DNA from: Tubiluchus corallicola
Lineage: Eukaryota; Priapulida; Priapulimorpha; Priapulimorphida; Tubiluchidae
Reading direction: 5' to 3'
Assembly (NCBI GenBank): GCA_030141605.1
Contig: JAQGDQ010000082.1
Location: 546,501 to 610,500, forward strand
DNA length: 64,000 nucleotides
Notes under the pieces: generated by a model
What the model saw: the letters and a program-made list of their open reading frames with translations, nothing else
The model's database searches: none
What the model was told of the DNA's origin: nothing
Shown here: in pieces, positions 1 to 12,710 of the stretch
Layout of the letters: each line of letters begins with the position of its first letter
Numbering within the stretch: the stretch's first letter is position 1
Made by a program: the position numbers and the translations under genes

Positions 1-1995
1 GACATGTGCAGATTTAAAATCGTGTACTTACTTACAGTACTTGCCCAACATCAGATATAAGACCTGACATGGCAGAGTTTGTCAGTGTTGATGGACCGTA
101 TGGACACAAAGAATCACAGTGAAATATAAACATCATTCAAGCTTGACGAAATAAAGCTAGATCATCATTCTCGATATGAACAGCCAATAACAGTGTGCGT
201 TGGTGACTCAGTAGAAGAGCTCATTTATACCAGGTGCTGTACGTTTCCCAATCAAAACACATAATGCTGATAAGTTGCAACAGAAATCATTTCAGAAATT
301 CTACAAGAATCAAACCAACTTACCTATACCATCTGTATGTTGTTATTACACCCAAAATTCTTCTTGGTATCCAATGAGACTGAGATACAACGCGTTAAAC
401 AAAAAATAGTTGGCAATTAGGAAGTTTGCAAAACAAATTGCTTGGAAGCGTGCCAGGAATCAACGACTCAAGTAACACAGGTTTCAGATACAACACACTG
501 CACTCAACGTTGATATACGTAAGGCACCTATAAGCTAGTACCACGTGAAATAAATTATAAAATTACTAACACTGTCATTCACGATGACTACCAATGGATA
601 AACGTAGCTTACGACTAGCGCTGTATAATATTTCCATTTGAACAATTTTACTGGATCAGTGTCTAATAATGCTTGGGGATGGCCAATTGCATACAACAGG
701 CAAAGAAATTGATCACTGTTATATTTGCTGAACACGCAAGTGCTTTCTTATAAATAGATCACTGTTAAACTGGCAAAACACATACACATTAATTATTCCA
801 TAATACTGATGGCAGTCCAAAAAACTCTGAATCACACTATAACTGGTGAAACAGAAGTGCAGATTTCAGCAGATCGAGCAAATGCTTACAACAGCACAGC
901 AGTTCAGCACCTGTAAAAAAGAACAAACTACTATTAGTATAACAACAACAGCTAATTACAAATGCCCAGCTTAATGCCTACTATAAAATGATCATAAATC
1001 TGAGGGTGCAGTGTTGCACGGTAGTTGGAACACGCAAATAAACTAAAAAGTCACGAACTAAATTTAACTAATGTTTAATCAATGTGGTCACTTAAGCTAG
1101 TCGAACTACTAAATCAAAGGAAACAATTTAAAGAATTGAACCAAATGTACCAAATAAACAAATGACCAAAATAATAATAGTCATAAACGGTTTAAACGCT
1201 TACTACTTTGCACACTTTCTGTTAATTAAAGTTTCTCTTTTGACGTTAGTACTGTAATTTAAAGTTCAGGCAACCAGAATCATCCAACGTAATTTTCTAC
1301 CGTATACATGTACAGATGAGATAAGAGAACAGCGCGCTACAACAACTGTAACTCTAAAATGAACAATACACAATTACGCGCCGCGATCAGTTGTCCACAA
1401 AAGTAAACACAAATACATAACTCACCAAATCATCATTACTAATACTAGCTAAGACAATGTATACTCCTCCCGTCATTCACGTTAACGGCATACACAAATG
1501 CTTTCGCTTTCAAAATAGTGTTTATTTTGTAAACAAATAACTTGAGCGACATTATACCATCACAAAATACTCAACAGCAAACTACCAGACAAACTAAATA
1601 CAAAAGCGAAGTGTAAACCGCTTTCTGCTTTACGGTGCCAGTTCGCTTACTCTAGTACTCTGCTCACAACATCTGGCGAAAGCATTGGGCGAAACTCGCA
1701 CACCGCGAGAGAATCCGAGACGCGCACCTGCTGTAAGAAAACTACGAAAACGCACCACAGCCAACCGCTCGCTCGCACAGTGAAAAGCGGAATGACGCGT
1801 TCAATATTGTAGTTTAACTGAATAATATGAATATCATAGCTCTGGGTGCATGGATTAATACTCTGTCTGTAATAAACACGCTCTAAGTTATTGTCCGCTA
1901 ATGTAATCTATATCAGTGTAACCAAATAAAAGCCATTCCAGACTTACAGTAATTTACACTGTTTTACTTATGAAACTAATAGGACACATAGTAAG
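1..1995. other. No supported gene
   Basis: I see no exon with convincing protein similarity and no long open frame here. The stretch is AT-rich and full of stop codons on both strands. The only compositional feature is a CpG-richer patch around 1610-1800, listed separately. A gene whose coding exons lie to the left of the window cannot be excluded. Confidence 0.4.
1610..1800. promoter_or_regulatory. CpG-richer patch, possible promoter
   Basis: Against an AT-rich background this patch is visibly richer in G+C and CpG, with several CGCG and GCGC words around 1690-1795. In animal genomes such islands often mark transcription start sites. No recognisable first exon lies beside it, so promoter identity and direction are inference only. 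Confidence 0.25.
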
Positions 1996-2242
1996 GCAGT
2001 TCTTTTTAGTAATAGAACTGCTTGTCTATCGAACAGCTTACCTGAGTATATAGTGTTGGCCCCCAGTACAAATGCTTTTAAGGAAAGATATGACAGACAC
2101 TCATAATTATTTTGTAAAATAATTGAATATCATTAACGGTGACTGTAGTAATCAATTTGAAAAACATTTTTACGATGTGTACTTTTTATGTATTGAATTC
2201 ACACTTTTATCACACAATAAAATGTATTATTATTATTATTAC
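1996..2242 (+). mobile_element. LINE 3' end fragment with (TTA)n tail
   Basis: The frame 1996-2106 reads as the last 36 residues of a LINE ORF2. It contains SLPEYIVLAPSTNAFKERYD followed by a stop, and resembles the 'WNSLP...V..APS..AFK..LD' ending of CR1/Jockey-type reverse transcriptase proteins. About 100 bases of 3' UTR and an AATAAA-like hexamer follow, ending in a TTA trinucleotide array at about 2225-2242. This fits a severely 5'-truncated insertion. The family is inferred from the motif; no target-site duplication was found. Confidence 0.6.
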
Positions 2243-4408
2243 GAACCTAGTTCCTCTGTTTACCATCTAAGAATTACCTAAAATTACCATTCGATATCTA
2301 TGATCTAACACAGCTAGTCATTGCATACCTCCTGTTAATCTATTGATCAATATATCCACAGGTTTCACTTTCAGATTTAAATCAATGAGATTTTAATATT
2401 AATTTGTTTTACTATTTTAAAGACGAATTAGATCTACTGTTATAAAAGTTTTCGACATTGTATTATAAACGCTATTAATTTTATCTTTAATTGGATTTCC
2501 ACTTCAGCTTACTTTTATACCAGCACAAGTAGCTATTCATAAAATAAAGGTATTTGCGGTACATATGAAATGGTAATTAAAATATAGCACTAATGAGCTT
2601 AGACTAATCACAACCTTTAGTTTAGCTGTAATGCACATTGTTCACAGTTGACTTGCCTAAGTTGCAAAAAAGTTGCAATTGGAAGAACTATTATTAATAG
2701 AAAAGTTTTATCATCAGTCACTCTAGCTGTCACTTCATGCCACAGGCAAATTTTAAATAAACGTATATAAGGATAGCATCCACAATTCCACATAATTTAT
2801 TGTATTCTGAGTTTCTTTTTATAAATAAAACCCAATAAAATAAAAACTTGTCAAAAAACACAACTCACATGACAACATAACATATAAAAGTTGTATTAAT
2901 TTCAATTAATTACTAAGTACATGATGTGGTAATCAGGAATGAGGATTAGTAATTTGCACAAGCAACTAATTTTTAGTCCTCTACCAACGAACAAACAGAA
3001 AATTAATCATGGGAAGAATACACAAATACATCTAAAAATATTTGTGGGGATAAGTTTGTAAAGCAAACAATCATATTTTTTACATGTTTATTGTAACTTT
3101 ATTTTTATCAAATATAGACAACGGACAGATTTCAAATGATGCTTGTTAAAACAATACAAGAAATAAATGCATGTGTTTGTTACCTTGTTCTACCTTTTTA
3201 AATATTATTCTTGCCTGGCATTTCAAGAAACTTTCTTGTGTTAATGAGACACGATCAGATTCATTTTACAGCTGAATGGCAAAGTGCTAGTTTATTACAG
3301 AAGTACAGGACCATTATCGAACGACAGTACCAACTAGAGCCAGGGATGCCCAAGCATCGGGAAGCTAGAATGATAGCTTATGTCTAATCCCTGTACAGTA
3401 TACGATTTGCAATAATAATTTTAATCACGAACCACATTTCAGAATGGTCGATATGGCATCTTAAAATTTAAAGCCATCAAAGAATACCATTGAAAAAAAT
3501 ATTCATTTTTGTAGTGAACACTTCAAATCATTTTATTACGCAAAACAAATAGATGGAAAAATGCCAAATGAGTGGTCAAGGTGTGCCCTTATTGACACAC
3601 GATAGGCAATGCGGAGCCTATTCAGTAAATGGATAGGTGGCTGTCAGGAAAGCTCCTCTGGGACAGCTTCACGTCTCACTTTCTCCAGCTGTTGAGTTCG
3701 TTTAAATAAGACCTGAAAGTGACTGAACATGACTGTTGGCTTACTGTTTCATCCTAGGCGATTATTATTGATACTAAGCTAGATTTTGGTCCTGCCACAC
3801 TCATGTAAAATTGAGTTCTGAATTCAGCCTTGTAAAATGCAGCATGTAATTACCCAAATAATGATACAGTTGGCATTGGTGGCAAATTATAAATGACCTA
3901 ACCGCTACAAAATTCTGAAATGCAGAATTCCAGCTTTCTACATCAAGCACTACAAATACTATGTACACATCTTACAATAACATGAGCAAGAAAGTAACAA
4001 TAATTCGGCTATCAAACCTGATGCACCACAAAATTTACAACCTGAGAGATTGCTGACAAATATAAACAACTGAAAGTATAGCACTAACTCCAATCTCCAA
4101 TTACCATATTACAAAACAAATATCAATACAAAAAAATGTCATATAAAAGAACAATAACAGCTTTTTGAATGTATGTTGTTATGCACTTTTTTATAACTGT
4201 ACTAAACATCACAAGTTAGCAAATAGCCTCATCACAGCTGCCTATAATACAACAACAGCTTGCAGTTCGCTTCCCCACCTCCACATAACACATGCAGAAA
4301 GAAAAAAATCAGTTTTAGAAATAGTCTGTAGTCAAACAGAATGCTGACTTTGGGAGCAAAAAACAGTAAAATGTCATATAAAAACTATCACAATATGTTG
4401 CTCTAGTG
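2243..4408. other. Gene-poor stretch with one orphan exon candidate
   Basis: This is mostly AT-rich sequence without similarity that I recognise. It lies beyond the LRPAP1 stop codon in the direction of transcription, so part of it may be LRPAP1 3' UTR. Minus-strand AATAAA words exist, for example near 3110, but no poly(A) site can be fixed. The one coding-like signal is a short terminal exon at 3644-3712 on the minus strand. Confidence 0.4.
3644..3712 (-). CDS. Orphan terminal exon candidate, unidentified
   Basis: On the minus strand an acceptor (actttcag) is followed by 22 in-frame codons and TGA. The peptide reads FKRTQQLEKVRREAVPEELS at its end, charged and helix-like, which looks like a real protein C-terminus. 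The other two frames are closed or much shorter. I do not recognise the protein and cannot find upstream exons between here and the LRPAP1 stop at 4409. It could belong to a gene nested in LRPAP1, be an alternative 3' exon, or be chance. Confidence 0.3.
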   Translation of the reverse strand, partial: VLFKRTQQLEKVRREAVPEELS

Positions 4409-7400
4409 CTATAGTTCTATATGTTTCATTTTCTTCTTGATTCTTTTCTGAATATCCTTTTCAGTCTTTTCCACCTGCAATGAGGAAAAACAACAATGTC
4501 AACTTGTGACAAACTTGATGTAGATAAAAGGGACAGTAATTACATTTACTTTAATTTCACAACAGTGATTTTGTTTGTGTAAAACAATGAATGAGATTTC
4601 GGACCGTACATAAACAATACTTCTCATTTTCAACATAAAACATGCTTCTCCACAGCTTTACAATTATAATGCACAAGCTTGACATCTCAATTCACAAAAA
4701 TTTCAAAGCACATTTAGTAAATTTTTCAAGTATTTTTTTGTTTAATTGGGAGTGGATAAATATGTTTATACTTTACCTATAATTAAACATACTAAATACA
4801 ACATGCAGGAATGGCAAATACCAACAAAATAAAAACAAACATGTATAGTTTGATTATTATAGCTATATGCATTAAAACTTTTGGTAATATGACATAAAGC
4901 TGTTTCAGCAATTTTTAATCTGACGAAAGACAGGGTTTTAGTTAAAATATTTTCACACCTTAATAATTTTAAAATAAAAACTATCCATCACTTGTACAAC
5001 TAGAGTGATAATTATGTTAAAAAGTATGTTTACCTTTCGAAAATGTTCTTTGTGTTTCTCCTTTGTTTTAAAGTAGTCGTCTTTCTGCTTCTGCTTGGTT
5101 TTCGTTTCAGAATCAACCTTATGTTTTGATGACTCAACAAGCTCTTCCAGTTCTTTTAATTTTACTACTTTCCGTTCAAAATGTTCTAACTCTTCCTACA
5201 AGTAAATTTACCTTTAATGTCCCAAGTTTGTCTGCAAGTTTTTTAATGTAACCAATTTGCATATGAACTGCATAATTCTTACATATTTAAGTGACGCAGA
5301 AAAAATGAGCCGAAGTTTAGACTATAATAATATTAGAAGCAACTCACCTACAAAGCTAAAATTTCAGTGATGTATTACAAGGCATTAACTCCTAGCTGTG
5401 AAAGTTACAACTATATGGCTTTAGTACTTTTTGCCATGTTAGAAATAAATGCCAGAAAAATGTCAGCTAATCATCAGTTAATAAACAATCACTAAAGCAA
5501 ACAACAACAAAAATCAACTACTAGCTTACAATAAGGTTTTCATCACAGAAAACAAAGCATTGATAAGGATTTGTTGTGAGTCAGTTAAATAGGACTTAAT
5601 CTTTTGGACTGCCATATCTGGAATTCCGTTAAAGACAAAAGTGCAGGACCCAGAGCTGCCTGATGCAGAGGAATTAATGCTAACAATTTTTTAGTGCTGG
5701 GCCAAATGCCCCTTTTAAAGAAATGAGAAACTGTATCAGCTGTACAGTAACTGTAACTTGTTGATTTAAAACTTCCGTATCTTTGCAAAATCTAAGAAAA
5801 TGACCTTTATAGAGAACTGAATGCAATAGCAGCGTAACAATTTTCAAGGGATTCCGTTATACTCTTCTTATAATACTACAATCAAAACCTGGGCATGTTT
5901 TTTGCACCACCTGATATACCAGATGCACGTTTAAGTACATACATGTTCCAAAAGATAGTACTCAAAAATTAAAACAGTTCAACAAAGCAGAAATTAATAG
6001 ATGAAATTGTTCTGGAATACTATCGATTACCGTCCAAGACTGAGTCATGAAAACCAAAATTATAAGAAAAAAATCAAATAAAACAGCAATACCTTCCTAG
6101 TCTGTACCAAATGCCTAAATAGTACATGGTACCACCCGACTAATTATGAAAGGGTGCTGAAAATGAACATTTATATAATGAATGTATTATTGTAATCCAA
6201 GTGATCGTACAAAATAATGAAAAACTTCAAACAAATTTTGAGGCGAAATGACAAAATCACATGTAATACTCGAAAATATAATGCACTTTTGCATGATAGG
6301 AAACTGACCCTCAGAGACTGCAATTCTCTGTCAGTAAAATTTGCCATCGCTGCCAGTTGCCAAAGCTGCAACACACGCTGCTCGCTGAAGTCAACTGAAT
6401 CCTTCCAGTCAGATGTCTCCAGTCTACAACAGTAATTAATATTTTTACATAGAAGAATAATAATTCATGTAACAAAAAAAATGTGCAATGGAATGTTCAG
6501 CTGATAGCTAACAAACAGAGGAGTATTTTAGTGGCACACAATTCAATAAGCCTTTTTGCAGTTTCATTGTGCACAAGTGCAGTTGCTGTAGGTCAAAAGT
6601 TAAGTGAACCCCAGCAATGAATCTTAACTACAACCGTCACGTGAAATGTGTGTAATGCAAAGCCGTCTGCCGCATCAGTTCAGTAACTTCAGTTGTTTTT
6701 TACGAGGACTTTACTTAATTATATCTATTTTTAGTCTATGCTTAGAATGATTTACTAGCAGGATCTTGCTTGCAGACAAGAAAAAATAAACCAGGTAAGG
6801 TTCTAGCTAGCCATTAAAAGTGTTACTATTGCATAATGTAATAGTACATACTGTAGCATGGGCTGCGAGGCATTGTCAAGTGTACAAAAATGTGTTATCT
6901 GGTTCACTTAACTAATGACCTTTTCATGATCATCATCAATGGAACTGTGGAAGTGCTTATTCAGACATTTTGTCCAAAATTACTTAGTTTGTCGATATAG
7001 CGAATAGACTGCGAGTGGGACAAGTCAAAACCTGTGAGTTCATGTAGTATCGTTAGTACTTGGACTGGTCATGTATATGAACTGACTTACTGAAATATTT
7101 TAACAAATACTATGAAAAATACAAGAGTACTTTTGTAGAAAAACACACATAAGACTGAGACATCAGCACTAATTGAAGTGACAGTATGTTAATTACTCAG
7201 TGATTTAATAAATCATCTGAATTTAATCATATCCAAAAAATTGATTTAATTATAATATATTCTGTAGCTTTGGCACACGGGTAAAATTATCAAGCATAAC
7301 AAAATACCTTTGTAAAAAATGAATGGCTTTTCAATTTTTAAAATATAAAACTAAATTAAATTTACTCTGATTTTTTCTTTTCTGCTGAAAGCTGTCATTA

Positions 7401-10400
7401 ATTTTTTGAGCAAATTGCAAAAAGCAATCAGCTTATATATAAGCAGAAGATACCTTCAGCAACTTTCTCCTCATAAAATGTGGTTAAAAAATCACTTTTT
7501 AACAATCAGTCTAAGCAACAGTAGGAATGACAAAAATTTTAAATCAAGTTTTCCTAAAACTAACTTTGAGCTGATTCTTTTGAAGTTCTCTTGTAAATTC
7601 TGATGTCGCTCTTTCAAGTCAGACTTTTTTAGACGTTTTCCGTCCTCATCTTCAATGGCATTTGGCAACCTATCTAAACAAGACATTACAAATAACTAAA
7701 ATTTGTACTTTTAAGCCAGATAATGTGAGCAACAGTTTTAAATTATTAAAAAAAACAGTAATTGCAGTAAAAATAATAAAATGGTAAGAAAGCTTAATGG
7801 CAATTATAACAGCAGGTTCACAAACTCAGTCCCAGTTACACAGAGCTAAAATTATGCATATTAAGCATATCTTCTTTCAAGCCATAAATAATATAATTTT
7901 TTCAGAAAGTAACAAATACTCAGAAGCTAGGCTCGTTCTTGTTCATGCAATAAGTTGTTAGCAAGTTTTTATATTGTGACATCGCAGTCAAAACTTTTAC
8001 AATAAAATTATTTCTATGGCAACAGTATTCTAAATAACATGTTCAAAAAATAGATTCTATGACAGTGCTAAGTGGTGTCTAGGCAATCAAGCAAAAAAAT
8101 AACCAGCAAACGAGGAAGCCAATGCTTCGCATTGCAGAATAGTTTCTAAATACTAAACTGAAGTAGAACAGTACCAGTGCATAAACAAAACAAAGTTATC
8201 AGCAATTTAAAAGCAACATGTTCAACATACTTCCATCCTGTTCCATTTTATCGGCTAGTGATTGTAGTTCATCCAGCTTCTCTTGATGATGAGTAAATTC
8301 TGCTTTCAAAGCTAGTATTTCATCATCTGCAAGAATTAAAATTTTTAAATTGGATTCTTTTGCAGAAATATTTTACCTTCCACTATAGCAATAACATAAT
8401 ACTATACCTTTTTTTAACAAAATTTGAAAGTCGAATCTTTGCTCATTTTTAATTCTCTTCTTATAAGTGATAATAATGACTTAAATATTGAAGAATCATC
8501 CAAAAACTGCAGATAACTGGGCATTATTCACTATGGAATTACAGAAAAGCACTACGAAAAGTTTATAGACATGTAATAAGCCATAAATTGCATAAGAAAA
8601 TGAACCCACAGTAAAATAATTTTTGAAACCAAACTTGAATATGCTTGAAAAAGAAAATCTCGGGAAAGAGCTTAGATTCAAACTATAGACATTCATATAA
8701 CAAGTTCAAAGCCATCACCAATAGACCACACAACCCCTAGTGATCACATCCTAATGCACTCGTAATCCATACTGAACCAGGTTCATTCTATAATTAATCG
8801 ATAATCTTGAAATTACAAGTACGAAATAATTATTTCATTCAAAACTTTTAAACTAAAATGCAAAAGGTGAATAAACTAAATTAATATATATCCGCATATT
8901 CCAAATTATGAGTAAAAATCACATCTCTGACCTATTTCACAACTTCTAAATATAGCAAATACCTGAAAATCCAGATTTGAGGGCTTTATTCCATAGCTTG
9001 TTGAGTCTTTTATCAGAAAACAGATCCTTCTCTTTTATGACCTCATCTGTAACTTCATTATGCTCTAGTTTACTGCCTGTCTGACTTGGAGTGAAAATTG
9101 GCTTTACATCCTCCTTCAGTCCATAATCTTCCATCAAACCTTTAAAATATCAGTTAGTTTAAACTCAACATATATGACATCAATGCTCTTAGAAATACAT
9201 AATTATTTATAACTCGTATGCAAAAGAGAATCAGGTGAAAAACAGAGATGAAGCCGATGACGTCTGTACCCACAATACGCACTTGTACAGTACATTTTAG
9301 TTGGTGGTAGATGAGATCATTAAAAATTGTGGGTAAAAATTTTTCATTGTCATTTTGTCGGCTTGAAGAGATGAAATTTGTCATTGTAAGAACATAGGTA
9401 ATAGTTGAACTTAATAAAAATTGTAAAAAAAATTATAAAATTATAAAACAACCAATCACATGAGGAGTGGTCTTGAAAATATACATTCATAAAGCAACAT
9501 GTTTGGCTCAAAATCAAACTTGATCTGAATAAGGTACCACCTAACTAAAGAAAAACTAAAATGCTAGTATTAAAATGTTCGAGAATGCCAGATGGTGATG
9601 AAGTCTAATTTGCGATGAATGCAATAAAAAGCTTAAAACAATCCTACCGAAAAATTATAATAATCAGTTTCATCGGATATAAATATAACGTAATAAGTTA
9701 TATTGTTATACTGCTTATACACAGGGGCATAACCAGGTTCTAAAGTTAGGGAGAGCAAGCGTATAAAAAAGGCACCGTGATACATACCAAACAATTCTCA
9801 ACAGAAAGGATATATAATTCACAGTAGGCCTGCTACTAAACGATCGTGCGACCAGAATATATATTAACAAACAGATTTGGTGCCTTAGTTCAATCAATCA
9901 ACCTTAACAAATGAGTACAGGAAGGTTGGACAAACAAAGTAATGATTCCAGAAAATTCTTCCACAGCAATTCGATTAAAAAAATAAAGAAAGATTCGACT
10001 TTTATCACACAAGTGAACTAAAAAGTTACAAAATTGTTGAAAAGGTGACAACTGCTCTACGTGATACTAGCTACGCCACTGCTTATACAAAACACCTAAT
10101 CAGGCCAACAGTAAAAATACTTCTGTTTCCGTCTATTTGCCCAGGGTAGTATTTTTTATCGCGCACTCGGCCGGGAATTTTATAATTTTTTTGTACGGTC
10201 ATATACTTACTTGACGCAGTCATATAAAAGGGTTTTCCTTCAATTTAAATTGCAAAGTGCAATAATAATTATAACAATTAACATCGTACTTTCGGAGATC
10301 GCAGGATGCGGCCATGCTTTTCCACGGGCAACACTCAGCCAGGGTTGCCGTGTCGTATGATGCTCATTGTACTAGACTACTAGAGGCTAAAAAATATCGA

Positions 10401-12369
10401 ATTTTCCGCCAAATCGATGTATGAACGGCCGAGTTGTATTGCCGCTTATGCCATAATTGTCAAAACATACACGTTCATGATACAAATTAGATTATACAAT
10501 AATTGATAATTGTACTATAATTTAGTAAAGCGAAAAAAAAGCGTAAAAAAATGTGCAATTAAAAAATTTAAAACATTACTGCTAACCAGTGGGAAAAAAG
10601 CAAACGTTGATCTCAACTCATTTTAAATATTCCACGATTCAGCTTTTAACATTCACAAAGCATAAAAAAAATTCCTCCCTCCCTACTGACGCTCATGATG
10701 TAAAACCAATTTTTTTGTGGCCTGCCTCAACTGCTACATAAATTTTCTGACATCATATAGTTAAATTTTGCAAATTTCAAGCGTATTGTCTCGGACTTGT
10801 CAGTAAATTGAACAATGTTTCCTAGGCAAATTCAGTTGTAATAATTAAACTAGTTCTTACTAACAACAGCGCACTTAACTACTCACTAATATTTAACAGG
10901 AAACTTTTAGTTCTTGTACTTGTATTGATTTATTGACACTTGTATTGAATTTATTGTAATATTGCAATGAGTAAACTACTTACTTATTTATTATAACTAT
11001 GACATTGAGCGATCGTTTGCATCTGAAATATGTACAGCACATACAAGTGAGGACAACAGTAAGCAAATATAACACTAAGGAAAACAGGGAGTTACCCAGC
11101 AGACGATGACGGATTTCTGCTTCTTTTTCTCCATCAGTATCACCACCAGAATGTTTAATCTTCTTGAGTGCCAAAAGATCACCATCAAATCTTTTCAATT
11201 TTACGTACAGTTCCTTTTGTCTTTCGGTGCCAAGATTCTAAAAATAAAAACTGCAATGAAATAAATATATCATATAAATGCCTAAAACACCTACCTCATT
11301 ACTTACATTTTAGAGTGTGACAAAAAACAAAGAAAATTGATTTCTTATTGTGCAAAAAAGACAACATAAACATGTAATAGAAGAGGTAATAGCTGGAAAA
11401 ATTGTTACTGCTGCTACTCAAGTGATTCCTCGGGATCTGCTTTCTGTTCACGATAAGTTAACATTTCTCACTGCATGTGCAGAATCAACTATTCCTGGTA
11501 CCGCATACACATGTCATGTTTAGAATATTCTTTCTTATTTCTCCATGTTTTTCCTTTGATATTTATTTTTTTGTCAGGTTTTTATAATTTCGATTTACTC
11601 ATGACTTGACATTGCTTCATTTTTTTGCTTGTTATGTTGGGTTAAGTTCTTTACTTATATGTAATTATTAGTTTCGTTTTTGATGAGTTTAAATTTTCCG
11701 TTTTGTTTGCTAATTTAAATTTTGCCTCTTCTCATAGCCAAACTTATTTACTGTTTCTAAATTCAAACTCATTTTAACTTGTTGCCTCATTTATTTTAAT
11801 TTTATTAAGTTGCTGATTATTTTCATTTGTACATACCTTACATGACAGGTCACTTAATTTTCTTCAGTTTGGATAGGAGTGGTTTACTTGGTGACCCTTG
11901 GTCTTTTCGCCACCCCGTCTCTTTTCCGTCTTTATTTTAGTTTTTACCTTTTGTTTAGGTTTATTTTGTAACATTCACATGATTCAGAGACAAATAAATT
12001 TTTTACTTACTTACTTTTTGACTGTAATACTTGTTTGTATTACTTTTTGCCGACAATTTATAAAGCACGCATGTTTCTGCTCTTGGTTTCCATGTTTAGT
12101 TTTTTATTTTGAGCTCGTGCATGATAAACTAGTTGCATGATAGCACCAGCAGCACGAACCATTTTGAAATGAAATCAACAAAAATGCGCTAATATACCCA
12201 CATATTTTGCTTTCGACCAGAGCATATTCAATTTATTCATCCGAAATGGATGTTCGGGTAAAGAATCCTTTGGCACATTCTTCTCAGCCGTGTATTTGTT
12301 TTCAAAAGAATAGGTAAAAAACCAAAAACATTGCAAATATATAAAAACTCTCAATAGGGACGCCGCCAT
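4409..12369 (-). CDS. LRPAP1: LRP-associated protein (receptor-associated protein, RAP)
   Basis: This gene encodes an ER/Golgi chaperone that binds LDL-receptor-family proteins and blocks premature ligand binding. Eight minus-strand exons join in phase: 12369-12202, 11237-11096, 9139-8963, 8326-8231, 7673-7565, 6423-6309, 5195-5034 and 4474-4409. They give 344 aa, against about 357 in vertebrates. I chose the ATG at 12369 because it opens a typical signal peptide (MAASLLRVFIYLQCFWFF). An in-frame ATG at 12426 is the alternative. The family pattern is clear: FRMNKLNMLWSKA near residue 43, LNKLWNKALKSGFS in the second repeat, and VLQLWQLAAMANFTDRELQSLR in two pieces before the lysine/glutamate-rich helical third domain. 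The C-terminus HIEL is a KDEL-type ER retrieval signal (human RAP ends HNEL). The reading frame is intact. Exon 1 lies head-to-head with 4E-BP. Confidence 0.93.
9722..10081. mobile_element. hAT-like MITE in LRPAP1 intron 2
   Basis: The 360-bp element begins CAGGGGCATAACCAG and ends with the complement of CAGTGGCGTAGCTAG, giving imperfect terminal inverted repeats of about 15 bp. It is flanked by a perfect 8-bp direct repeat, CTTATACA, at 9714-9721 and 10082-10089. An 8-bp duplication and CAG...CTG ends are hallmarks of hAT elements. There is no transposase inside, so it is non-autonomous. Confidence 0.8.
11400..12018 (+). repeat. Possible retroelement 3' UTR with (TTAC)n tail
   Basis: This part of LRPAP1 intron 1 is T-rich on the plus strand. 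It carries a block at about 11876-11935 that looks like a CR1-type LINE 3' UTR, and ends at AATAAA followed by three TTAC units at about 12003-12018. Short tandem tails of this kind are typical of CR1/L2-type LINEs. No coding remnant is visible, so the assignment is tentative. Confidence 0.3.
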
Positions 12370-12710
12370 ATTTGGAAAGCGCCACGTAGCGCATAGCATT
12401 AAACTCGTATTTTTCCGTGTTTTCATTTAATTACATAAAGTATACATTTGCAAATCTTGGCAAGTAATATATTATTCGTTTCTAAATTTGCCATAAATTG
12501 TCTTACAGTTGTATCTAAAGTTATTAATTTTAAAATTCGAGTTAAATTTTAAAAAAATCTGAAAAACGCAGCTTCGGAAAAGTTCGGTATTTGCCTCGTG
12601 ACAAAGTTATGGTGCTATTTGTAAACAACATTTTGCTGTACTTTTGCATCTGCGAAGGCGATTGTTGATTTTCAAAATTTTTGTCCGAGAAGTTATTTTC
12701 AGCCAGCAAA
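12370..12710. promoter_or_regulatory. Shared promoter region between LRPAP1 and 4E-BP
   Basis: The two start codons face away from each other across 341 bp, so the interval must hold both 5' UTRs and both transcription starts. A CC(A/T)6GG word overlaps the LRPAP1 start (12366-12375), and AATATGGCGGC resembles a YY1/initiator element. Both may be chance. Bidirectional control is inferred from the arrangement only. Confidence 0.5.

Noticed and set aside
12366-12375. Perfect CArG-type CC(A/T)6GG word at the LRPAP1 start codon
   Set aside because: Such words are frequent in AT-rich DNA and this one overlaps the initiation codon. I mention it but do not claim SRF control.
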